From positions 620,001 through 684,000 of the forward strand of contig CAWBPD010000012.1 of assembly GCA_963790575.1 (NCBI GenBank): DNA of 64,000 nucleotides. The letters run 5' to 3'. Position 1 is the first letter of the stretch. The number at the start of each line of letters is the position of its first letter. Below the pieces are notes generated by a model that saw nothing but the letters and a program-made list of their open reading frames with translations, made no database searches and was not told where the DNA came from. Below, piece by piece: positions 1-8,458 of the stretch. This DNA is from CAVTSA01 sp963790575. Lineage in GTDB: Bacteria; Chloroflexota; Dormibacteria; Dormibacterales; Dormibacteraceae. A program made the translations under genes and the position numbers.

Positions 1-528
1 CTCCAGCCAGACCGTCTGCCAGATCCCCGTCGTCCGCGGATAGAAGACGCTCCACGGCTCCAGCCGCTGAGACTGCTTACCGCGGGGCTGCGACGGCCGG
101 TGGTCGTCGCGAGCCCGGACCACCAGCACGTGCTCCGAGTCCGGCGCCAGCGGCCCGAGATCGCAGGAGAACGGAGTGGCGCCGCCCCGATGCCGCCCCA
201 CCTCGCGCCCGTCGCACCACACCGTGGCGTCATAGTCGACGGCCTGGAAGCGGAGGTGGACGTGGGAGCCCACCCATGACGCCGGCACCGTGAAGGACCG
301 CCGGTACCACACCGCGAACAGGAAATCCTGCACGCCCACCCCGGAGAGCGCGGACTCGGGGGCGAAGGGGACCAGGATGCGATCCGTCAGTGGCCGCCCC
401 AGCAGCCCGCGCTCGAGTCCGGAGTCCCCACGGTCGATCTCGAACTCCCACTCACCGTTGAGGTTGAGCCAGCGCTCGCGGACCAACTGCGGGCGGGGAT
501 GCTCGGGGCGAGGAAGGGACACGGCCAC
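1..528 (-). CDS. Glycoside hydrolase family 2 protein, N-terminal part (partial)
   Basis: Only the first ~175 codons are in the window; the gene runs off the left edge. The protein begins with a short lead to RWLNLNGEWEFEID, followed by LVPFAPESALSG, FAVWYRRSF, DYDATVWCDGREVG and TGIWQTVWLE. These are the landmarks of the jelly-roll sugar-binding domain that opens GH2 beta-galactosidases, beta-glucuronidases and beta-mannosidases. The catalytic barrel lies outside the window, so the substrate cannot be assigned. I chose GTG at 528; a second in-frame GTG at 522 is equally possible and neither has a strong ribosome site. It is divergent from the carbonic anhydrase gene. Confidence 0.8.
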   Translation of the reverse strand, partial: MAVSLPRPEHPRPQLVRERWLNLNGEWEFEIDRGDSGLERGLLGRPLTDRILVPFAPESALSGVGVQDFLFAVWYRRSFTVPASWVGSHVHLRFQAVDYDATVWCDGREVGRHRGGATPFSCDLGPLAPDSEHVLVVRARDDHRPSQPRGKQSQRLEPWSVFYPRTTGIWQTVWLE

Positions 529-633
529 CGCGATACCGTAATCGTCCTCAACGCGCGGGTCCGGAATGCGATGACTGAGGAAGTCGTTCTGGATGGCGTT
601 CCCCGTCGATCCGCCATCCGAGGAGATCGCAGC

Positions 634-1125
634 ATGTCCGCCACCGACGAGGCGCTCGCCGCCAACGCCACCTACGCGGCGTCCTTCGACCTGGGCTCGC
701 TTCCCGTACCGCCGGCCAAGAAGCTCGCGGTCCTGGCGTGCATGGACGCGCGCCTCGACGTCCACCAGATCATGGGTCTCGCCCCCGGCGACGCGCACGT
801 GATCCGCAACGCGGGCGGGGTGGTGTCGGACGACGCCATCCGCTCGCTGCTGATCTCGCAGCGACTGCTGGGGACGGAAGAGATCGTCCTCATCCACCAC
901 ACCGGCTGCGGGATGCTCACCTTCCAGGACGACGAGGTGAAGGCGGCGGTCGAGCGGGACACCGGGGTGCGGCCGCCCTTCGCGCTGGAGGCGTTCGGAG
1001 ACCTGGAAGCGGACGTCCGGCAGTCGCTGCGCCGCCTCGAGAAGAGCCCGTTCGTGGACGCGTCCCACGCCCGCGGGTTCCTCTACGACGTCAGCACAGG
1101 CCGCCTGCACGAGGTCACCGCCTAG
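634..1125 (+). CDS. Beta-class carbonic anhydrase
   Basis: The 163-residue cytoplasmic protein interconverts CO2 and bicarbonate. Visible zinc-site motifs are ACMDARLD (Cys, and the Asp-Arg dyad) near residue 35 and HHTGCGM (His, Cys) near residue 90, the C-H-C set of beta-carbonic anhydrases. Its length matches the short mycobacterial Rv1284-type enzymes. The ATG at 634 is preceded by AGGAG eight bases upstream, so this start is preferred over longer in-frame openings. It sits just before the CO dehydrogenase genes but has its own 3' inverted repeat (1148-1210), so it is probably a separate transcript. Handling the CO2 made from CO is a plausible but unproven link. Confidence 0.9.
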   Translation: MSATDEALAANATYAASFDLGSLPVPPAKKLAVLACMDARLDVHQIMGLAPGDAHVIRNAGGVVSDDAIRSLLISQRLLGTEEIVLIHHTGCGMLTFQDDEVKAAVERDTGVRPPFALEAFGDLEADVRQSLRRLEKSPFVDASHARGFLYDVSTGRLHEVTA

Positions 1126-1147
1126 CCCCCGGCTACGCCATCGAATC

Positions 1148-1210
1148 CCCAGAGTGTCCGCACCATGGCCAACAATGCGCGCGGTAGCGCCATCGTGCGG
1201 ACAGTCTGGG
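1148..1210. repeat. 63-bp inverted repeat (TGTCCGCA family) after carbonic anhydrase
   Basis: Left arm CCCAGAGTGTCCGCAC (1148-1163) faces right arm GTGCGGACAGTCTGGG (1195-1210), with one mismatch and further pairing of CATGG/CCAT inside. The middle holds GCGCGCGGTAGCG. A related copy with the same arm core and the same CGCGCGGTAGCG middle lies at 18597-18648, also just after a stop codon. It may act as a terminator (no T-run) or be a REP-like element. Confidence 0.6.
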
Positions 1211-1257
1211 CCCTTTCCATGCGCGTCCCTAACCTAAAAGGGGCTACTTAATCCCTC

Positions 1258-1286
1258 TTGACGTTCGCGCGCGATCGATCTACGTT
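1258..1286 (+). promoter_or_regulatory. Candidate sigma-70-type promoter of the cox operon
   Basis: TTGACG (1258-1263) and TACGTT (1281-1286) are separated by exactly 17 bases, about 55 bases before the coxM ATG. The leader ends in a good ribosome site (GGGAGGAAAGGGAGA). Two AT-rich pieces just upstream (CCTAACCT at 1228, CTTAATCC at 1247) resemble the Pho-box units found elsewhere in the window, but their 19-base spacing is wrong for that. Confidence 0.5.
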
Positions 1287-1346
1287 CGGCGAGTCACGTA
1301 GGGATTTTGTTCGCACCCCGTGAGGTGCTCGGGGAGGAAAGGGAGA

Positions 1347-2222
1347 ATGCAGGTACCTGCGTCGTTCGAGTACGCCCGGGCGCACTCGGTCGACGAGGCG
1401 ATCGCGCTGCTGGAGCGCTATGGGGAGGAGAGCCGCCTGGTGGCCGGGGGCCACAGCCTGCTCCCGATGATGAAGCTCCGGCTCGCGCACCCCGAGGCAC
1501 TGATCGACATCAACCCGTTGGAGGACCTCGGGTACATCCGGGAGGAGGAAGGGGAGCTGCGCATCGGAGCCCTGGTGCGCCACCACGATCTCCTGGAGTC
1601 CGACCTCGTCTACCGTCACTACCCGATCTTCCGTGAGGCGGAGCGCGTGATCGCCGACCCCGTGGTCCGCAACCGGGGCACGGTGGGCGGCAGCCTCTGC
1701 CAGGCGGACCCGGCCGAGGACCTGACCGCCGCCTTCGCCGCCACCGACGCCTCGGTCGTGATCCGGAGCCGCGCGGGGTCCCGCGTGGTGCCCTTGGGCG
1801 AGTTCCACCTCGGGCCCTACGAGACCGTGGTGGGCCAGACCGAGATCCTGACCGAGATCCGGGTCCCGATCCGTCCGGGCGCCGGCAGTGCGTACGAGAA
1901 GGTGGAGCGGCGGGCCGGCGACTGGCCGGTGGCGGCGGCCGGCGCGACCGTGTGGCTGGACGCGGGCCGGATCGACGGCGTAGCGATCGGCATCACGGCG
2001 GTGGGCGCCCCACACTTCCGCGCACCCGAAGCCGAGGCGTCACTGCGTGGCAAAGCCCCCGAGGAGGCGGCGGTGCGGGAGGCGGCCGCACTGGTGGCGC
2101 AGCACTGCCGTCCCAGCACCGACCAGCGCGGGCCGGAGGACTACAAGCGGCACCTGGCCGGGGAGCTCACCGCGCGTGTCCTGCGCCGGGCGCTGCTGCG
2201 GGCAGCGGGCGAGGAGGCATGA
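1347..2222 (+). CDS. coxM: Aerobic CO dehydrogenase, medium FAD-binding subunit
   Basis: The 291-residue FAD-binding subunit passes electrons from the iron-sulfur subunit toward quinones. The N-terminal half carries VAGGHSLLPMMKLRLA and the later RNRGTVGGSLCQADPAEDL, the two FAD-pyrophosphate signatures of the CoxM/xanthine dehydrogenase medium subunit. The C-terminal half is the CO_deh_flav_C domain. The start at 1347 has a strong Shine-Dalgarno; an earlier in-frame GTG at 1320 has none. It is followed after one base by coxS, giving the M-S-L order of carboxydotrophs. Confidence 0.93.
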   Translation: MQVPASFEYARAHSVDEAIALLERYGEESRLVAGGHSLLPMMKLRLAHPEALIDINPLEDLGYIREEEGELRIGALVRHHDLLESDLVYRHYPIFREAERVIADPVVRNRGTVGGSLCQADPAEDLTAAFAATDASVVIRSRAGSRVVPLGEFHLGPYETVVGQTEILTEIRVPIRPGAGSAYEKVERRAGDWPVAAAGATVWLDAGRIDGVAIGITAVGAPHFRAPEAEASLRGKAPEEAAVREAAALVAQHCRPSTDQRGPEDYKRHLAGELTARVLRRALLRAAGEEA

Positions 2223-2223
2223 G

Positions 2224-2703
2224 ATGCAGGTGACGATGACGGTCAACAGCACTCCCTTCACCCGGGAGATCGAGCCGCGCCTCCTCCTCGTGCACTTCCT
2301 GCGCGACACCCTGGGCCTGACCGGAACCCACTGGGGCTGCGACACCTCCAACTGCGGCACCTGCGTGGTCTGGCTCGACCGCACGCCCGTCAAGGCCTGC
2401 ACGGTGCTGGCGGCGATGGCGGATGGCCACCAGGTGGACACCGTCGAGGGGCTCGAGAAGGGAGGCCGGCTGGACCCGGTGCAGCAGGGATTCATGGAGG
2501 AGCACGGACTGCAGTGCGGCTTCTGCACGCCGGGGATGCTGATGACCGCCCGCGCGCTGCTCGACCGCAACCCGGATCCCTCCGAGCGGGAGATCCGTGA
2601 GGCGATCTCGGGTCAGATCTGCCGCTGCACCGGCTACGAGAACATCGTGCGCGCCGTGCGCTGGGCCGCCCAGCACCCGGCGCGCGAGGAGGTCACCGCA
2701 TGA
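2224..2703 (+). CDS. coxS: Aerobic CO dehydrogenase, small [2Fe-2S] subunit
   Basis: The 159-residue electron-transfer subunit carries two [2Fe-2S] clusters. The plant-ferredoxin-type site is seen in WGCDTSNCGTCVVW with its later Cys in KACTVLAA. The second site is CGFCTPGM and QICRCTGYEN. Length and motifs are normal. GAGGAGG precedes the ATG at 2224; an alternative ATG at 2236 would trim four residues. The stop overlaps the start of an 18-codon mini-ORF that leads into coxL. Confidence 0.94.
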   Translation: MQVTMTVNSTPFTREIEPRLLLVHFLRDTLGLTGTHWGCDTSNCGTCVVWLDRTPVKACTVLAAMADGHQVDTVEGLEKGGRLDPVQQGFMEEHGLQCGFCTPGMLMTARALLDRNPDPSEREIREAISGQICRCTGYENIVRAVRWAAQHPAREEVTA

Positions 2704-2752
2704 CCACTCAACCCCACGAAACTCCGCAAGCTCCGTTTCGCGGGGCCCCCAA

Positions 2753-2756
<4 letters not shown>
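2700..2756 (+). CDS. Junction mini-ORF between coxS and coxL
   Basis: Eighteen codons, MTTQPHETPQAPFRGAPK. Its ATGA overlaps the coxS stop and its own TGA overlaps the coxL ATG (AATGA), so stop/start coupling is continuous. The body is a copy of the 34-bp hairpin element (2712-2745). ATGACC occurs at both ends, as a target duplication would leave. The peptide may have no function of its own. Confidence 0.4.
2712..2745. repeat. 34-bp junction hairpin element, copy 1
   Basis: CCCC-A-CGAAAC pairs with GTTTCG-C-GGGG around the loop TCCGCAAGCTCC. The same sequence recurs at 48776-48809, in interrupted form at 49656-49737, and degenerate before phoB. All copies lie between co-directional genes. 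Confidence 0.75.
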
Positions 2757-5118
<2,362 letters not shown>

Positions 5119-5122
<4 letters not shown>

Positions 5123-5271
5123 GACACGGGCATGCGGGGGAGCCCCCCCGCATTCCCCCCGAGGGAAGACGACCTTTTCGTCCTGCAAGAGCTCGCTGGC
5201 GCTCGCTCAGGTGGCCATGGATGAGTGCCGTCTGGCCACCTGAGTCCCGGACGCCTGGGTGCTACCCATGA
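5119..5271 (+). CDS. Junction mini-ORF between coxL and the XdhC/YHS gene
   Basis: Fifty codons, beginning MRHGHAGEPP and ending SRTPGCYP. The ATGA overlaps the coxL stop and the final TGA overlaps the next ATG at 5268. It runs without a stop through the whole 145-base gap, which is packed with hairpins (5132-5153, 5209-5241). The Arg/Pro/Trp-rich product looks like no known protein, so I read it as a coupling device rather than a gene product. Confidence 0.4.
5132..5153. repeat. GC hairpin after coxL
   Basis: ATGCGGGGG pairs perfectly with the CCCCCGCAT that ends at 5153, around a four-base loop, ten bases after the coxL stop. A C-run rather than a T-run follows, so it is not a standard intrinsic terminator. 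It may reduce or modulate expression of the downstream maturation gene. Confidence 0.55.
5209..5241. repeat. Hairpin AGGTGGCCA/TGGCCACCT before the XdhC/YHS gene
   Basis: Nine-base perfect arms (5209-5217 and 5233-5241) enclose 15 bases. It lies inside the junction mini-ORF, 26 bases before the downstream start. Confidence 0.5.
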
Positions 5272-6197
5272 CCCGGGAGGAGGTGGAGCGCCGCGTCCGG
5301 CGCCTCCGCCATGACCGCGTGCCCTACGTCTCGGCCACCGTGGTCCGCGCCGAACGGCCTACCAGCGCCAAGCCGGGCGACCTCGCGCTGGTGCTGGAGG
5401 ACGGAACGGTGGAGGGCTTCGTGGGCGGGCAGTGCGCGGCCGAGACCGTCCGCGCACAGTCACTGCGGGCGCTGATGACGGGGGAGGCGACGCTCCTGCG
5501 CATCACGCCGTCGGCGGCCGGAGAGGAGACTCGAGAGGAGCGGCCGGGACTGGTGGCGGTCGCCAACCCCTGCCTCTCGGGCGGGACGCTGGACATCTTT
5601 CTGGAACCGGCGTTTCCACCGCCCCTGGTCGCCATCTACGGGGAGGCGCCGATCGCCAAGGCGCTGCAGGCCGCGGGCCGGCCGCTCGGCTACGACACCC
5701 GCGGCATGGGTCTCCCGGAGACGGGCGCCACCACCATCCCGCGCCGCGCGGAGGCGGTGGTGGTGGCGACGCACGGTCGCTGGGAGGAGGACATCCTCCG
5801 CTCGGCGCTGGAGGCCGGAGTCCCCTACGTGGGCCTGGTCGCCAGCCGCCGTCGGGGCGCGGCGGTGGTGGCGTCCCTGGACCATCCCGACCAGGCCCGA
5901 GTCCATACTCCCGCCGGCCTCGACATCGGCGCCCACACGCCAGGCGAGGTGGCACTGTCCATCCTGGCCGAGATCGTGTCGCTGCGGACCCGGCCGGCCA
6001 CCCGTCCGCCGCCCTCCGTCCTCGGGCCCGACACTCCCGAGACCGCGACCGACCCGGTGTGCAGGATGCGAGTTGGGACCGGTCTGGGTAGCCTGTCGGC
6101 GGAGGCCGAAGGCCGTCGCTACTGGTTCTGTGGTTCCGGCTGTCGCACCGCGTTTCTGAGCGACCCGCACCGCTACCTGGCCCCCGCCCCGGCCTGA
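5268..6197 (+). CDS. XdhC/CoxF-family maturation factor fused to a C-terminal YHS domain
   Basis: This 309-residue protein follows coxL. Residues 1-95 match the XdhC/CoxI N-terminal domain (LVLEDGTVEGFVGGQCA, NPCLSGGTLDIFLEP). About 115-245 form the Rossmann-like XdhC C-domain (VVVATHGRWEEDILRSAL, YVGLVASRRRGAAV). Residues ~265-309 are a YHS metal-binding domain with DPVCRM and YWFCGSGCRTAF. XdhC/CoxF proteins insert or sulfurate molybdenum cofactor in this enzyme family, and YHS domains often bind copper or other metals. Delivery of copper to the Mo-Cu centre is therefore an attractive inference, not shown. The ATG at 5268 overlaps the mini-ORF stop; GTG at 5259 is an alternative. Confidence 0.85.
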   Translation: MTREEVERRVRRLRHDRVPYVSATVVRAERPTSAKPGDLALVLEDGTVEGFVGGQCAAETVRAQSLRALMTGEATLLRITPSAAGEETREERPGLVAVANPCLSGGTLDIFLEPAFPPPLVAIYGEAPIAKALQAAGRPLGYDTRGMGLPETGATTIPRRAEAVVVATHGRWEEDILRSALEAGVPYVGLVASRRRGAAVVASLDHPDQARVHTPAGLDIGAHTPGEVALSILAEIVSLRTRPATRPPPSVLGPDTPETATDPVCRMRVGTGLGSLSAEAEGRRYWFCGSGCRTAFLSDPHRYLAPAPA

Positions 6198-6265
6198 ATC
6201 CCGGCTCGGGTCACCGTCTGCTGTGAGCTTCGGCGTCCCGTCGCGTACGGTTACCGCGGATTCCA

Positions 6266-6300
6266 TTGCGCTGGACCGGTCCGGCGGGTACCGTGATCTT
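6266..6300 (+). promoter_or_regulatory. Leaderless promoter of the 6.3-kb gene
   Basis: TTGCGC (6266-6271), a 17-base spacer, then TACCGT (6289-6294), followed after exactly six bases by GTG at 6301. A -10 box this close to the start codon means the transcript would begin at the start codon. This fixes the start against an earlier GTG at 6223. Confidence 0.6.
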
Positions 6301-7494
6301 GTGGCAGGGTCGGAGGGGCGCCCCTATCCCCACTATTCGCCGGACGGTCGCTGGTTCTGGACCGGGGAGGTCTGGATCCCCGCGTCGCAGGTGTTGCACG
6401 AGCTTCCGGCGCAGGAGTACCGCTACGTCCCGCCCGCCCTCCCGATGCCGGTGCGGACCGTGGAGCGGCTCGCGCGCTGGCCGATCGTGGTCGCGGCGGC
6501 GCTCATGGTCGCGCTCGCGCTGGGCGGGATCGGGAACTACGCGCTCGACCACCGGCAGGCCTCTGCGCCGCCGACCCCCGCCCCCACTCCCTCGGCCGAG
6601 GCCATCCTGCGCTCGCCGTTCACGCACCACGTGGGCAGCGCGACCTTCGAAGCCAGCGGGATCCTCCCCGGCAAGCAGACCGCGACCGGCGAGATCTTCT
6701 TCACCCCACACCGCGCCTACGAGATCACGGAGGCGATCAACGGTACCTTCGCCCAGCAGTTCCTGGACGTGGATGGATACGCCTACGCCCGAGATCAGCG
6801 TGGCGGCCCATGGCAGTTGGACCCGACCTACAACGGTGAGTACTTCTACCTGGATTGGGACGGGAGCCCGGCGACCCGCAACATCGAGGTCGGCGGCCCG
6901 GTGAAGGTGAACGGCGAGCAGGCCTGGCACCTCTGGGACGGGCTCGGTGACCAGTGGTGGATCGGCGTCGACAGCGGGCGGCCCCTGGAGGCCATCGACC
7001 TCGGCTATCGCTACATCTTCTCCAACTTCGGTAAGGCACGGCCGCTGCACGCGCCGGCCGCGTCTCAGGTCCAGACCCAGGTCTACCGAGGTGGGATCGG
7101 GCAGCCGCTGCAGACACCCGAATTCTCGATCAACGTGAGCAGCCCCCAGGTGAGCCAGGGGAGTGGGACCAACGCGGCTCCGAACGGCTTCAGCTATCTC
7201 AGCCTCCAGGTGGCGGTGACCAACACCTCCGGCGTGCCGATCGGCGTCCCGCTCGGGAACCCGGTGGTCACCTCCCCGGAGGGGGGTGAGTACTGGCAGG
7301 ACGCGTCGCAGGAGTCGCAGGCCCTCCCCGACGGCACCCAGCTGGTGGCTCCCGGAGCGACCGAGACGGGCACTCTGGTGTTCGACGTCGAGAACGGGGT
7401 CAAGCAGGTGCGCCTCTTGCTCTCCACCTCGCAGATGACGCCCGACCCGCTCGAGACCAACGACTACCTGGCGGTGGTGATGGTCTCGCTCTGA
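6301..7494 (+). CDS. Membrane-anchored protein with DUF2510-like N-terminus and DUF4352-like C-terminus
   Basis: 397 residues. The N-terminus has PHYSPDGRWFWTGEVWIP, resembling the short aromatic DUF2510 module common before membrane anchors in high-GC Gram-positives. One transmembrane segment follows (PIVVAAALMVALALGGIG, about residues 60-80), then a Pro-rich linker and an exported region. The last ~130 residues look like an Ig-like DUF4352-type domain (YLSLQVAVTNTSGVPIG, ATETGTLVFDV). No enzyme motif is visible. A paralogue with the same architecture is at 45010-46170. The function is unknown; an extracytoplasmic sensing or binding role is a guess. Confidence 0.7.
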   Translation: MAGSEGRPYPHYSPDGRWFWTGEVWIPASQVLHELPAQEYRYVPPALPMPVRTVERLARWPIVVAAALMVALALGGIGNYALDHRQASAPPTPAPTPSAEAILRSPFTHHVGSATFEASGILPGKQTATGEIFFTPHRAYEITEAINGTFAQQFLDVDGYAYARDQRGGPWQLDPTYNGEYFYLDWDGSPATRNIEVGGPVKVNGEQAWHLWDGLGDQWWIGVDSGRPLEAIDLGYRYIFSNFGKARPLHAPAASQVQTQVYRGGIGQPLQTPEFSINVSSPQVSQGSGTNAAPNGFSYLSLQVAVTNTSGVPIGVPLGNPVVTSPEGGEYWQDASQESQALPDGTQLVAPGATETGTLVFDVENGVKQVRLLLSTSQMTPDPLETNDYLAVVMVSL

Positions 7495-7508
7495 GCCGGC
7501 GCCTTTCC

Positions 7509-8360
7509 TTACTCGTCGGCGGGGTCGGCGGGGTCGGCGGGACGGTCGGCGTCGCCCAGTGAGCGGCGCAGCCCGTCGGCGACGATCGCCTGGTAGAGGG
7601 GTCCCAGGCGAACCACCAGATCCTGGTCCCCGATGCGGACGCCGGTCGGGCCCAGCTGCCGCAGCAGGGCGTCCGGGACCTCGGCGGCCGCGGGGTGGAT
7701 CGAGACTGTCTTCAGGTCCACTTCCTGGTCCCAGAAGGTCGAGCGAGGTGCCCGCTCGCGCCGGGCCTCGTGCTCCACCGCCTCCTGCGCCGGGTCCGGC
7801 ACCTCCTCCCCCGCGCGCAGGGCTCGCAGGTCCGCGATCAGCGCCTCCTCCGAGCGGCCGCGCCAGCGGAAGAGGAGGAAGGGATGGCGGTCCAGCGCCT
7901 CGGCGAAGGCGTAGAAAAGCGCCGCGATGTGCTTGCACGGGTTGACGTCGTCCGGACAGGTGCAGCTGGAACGAAACCGCGAGCCGTCGTCGGGGAACAG
8001 CGGCACGTCCAGCGAGGTGAAGACCTCGACCGCCTCGTGCGGCAGCTCGCCGGCCAGGAGGCGGGCCGCGAACAGCGCCTGATGGGCCATCGCGCGTTCC
8101 ACGCCAAGCCAATCCTCGGCGGGCACCGGCGGGTAGGTCACTCGCACCGCGTAGGGCATGCGCCGTGAGCCCTGGACCACTGCGCGCAGCTCCCCCGGCT
8201 CCACGCTCAGGTTGCGCACCCTCCCGCGCCGCGCGTAGTCGCGCCCCCGGTCCACCCGGAACCCCGAATCGAACGTCTCCAGCACGGCGAGGAAGCGCTG
8301 CGACCACCAGCTCTCGCCCAAAGGACGTGCCCGGCGCCGTCCCCGCGGAGCCGGGCTCAC
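7509..8360 (-). CDS. SWIM zinc-finger protein, partner of the SNF2 helicase
   Basis: 283 residues. The SWIM motif is seen as CTCPDDVNPCKHIAALFYAF (CxC...CxH) around residue 130; it is a zinc-binding module that meets DNA or proteins. In many bacteria a SWIM protein of this size is encoded next to a HepA/SNF2-like helicase, as here. The GTG at 8360 has GGAGGGG just upstream and overlaps the stop of the junction mini-ORF (GTGA). Extending to 8405 would read through the palindromic element, so the shorter start is chosen. Confidence 0.85.
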   Translation of the reverse strand: MSPAPRGRRRARPLGESWWSQRFLAVLETFDSGFRVDRGRDYARRGRVRNLSVEPGELRAVVQGSRRMPYAVRVTYPPVPAEDWLGVERAMAHQALFAARLLAGELPHEAVEVFTSLDVPLFPDDGSRFRSSCTCPDDVNPCKHIAALFYAFAEALDRHPFLLFRWRGRSEEALIADLRALRAGEEVPDPAQEAVEHEARRERAPRSTFWDQEVDLKTVSIHPAAAEVPDALLRQLGPTGVRIGDQDLVVRLGPLYQAIVADGLRRSLGDADRPADPADPADE

Positions 8361-8458
8361 CGCCGTCCCCTCCACAATCCCGCTTTCACGTGAAAAGCGC
8401 CCCATGAGCCCCCGGATACGGCCACTTTCACGTGAAAGCGGTGTTGGCGCGGGGTCAT
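8357..8458 (-). CDS. Junction mini-ORF between SNF2 and SWIM genes
   Basis: Thirty-three codons. ATGA overlaps the SNF2 stop and the final TGA overlaps the SWIM GTG. The 62-bp element lies inside it, so its two palindromes are each read as FHVK. Whether the peptide matters is unknown; the exact stop/start overlaps at both ends are the evidence. Confidence 0.4.
   Translation of the reverse strand: MTPRQHRFHVKVAVSGGSWGAFHVKAGLWRGRR
8380..8441. repeat. 62-bp twin-palindrome element E1
   Basis: CCGC-TTTC-ACGT-GAAA (8380-8395), a 30-base linker, then TTTC-ACGT-GAAA-GCGG (8426-8441): 16-bp perfect inverted arms. The linker shares CCCCATGAGCCCCC with E2. It begins 14 bases after the SNF2 stop in the direction of transcription. 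Confidence 0.8.

Noticed and set aside
1228..1254. CCTAACCT and CTTAATCC before the cox promoter as a Pho box
   Set aside because: The units are 19 bases apart, out of the 11-base register seen at phoU and pstB.
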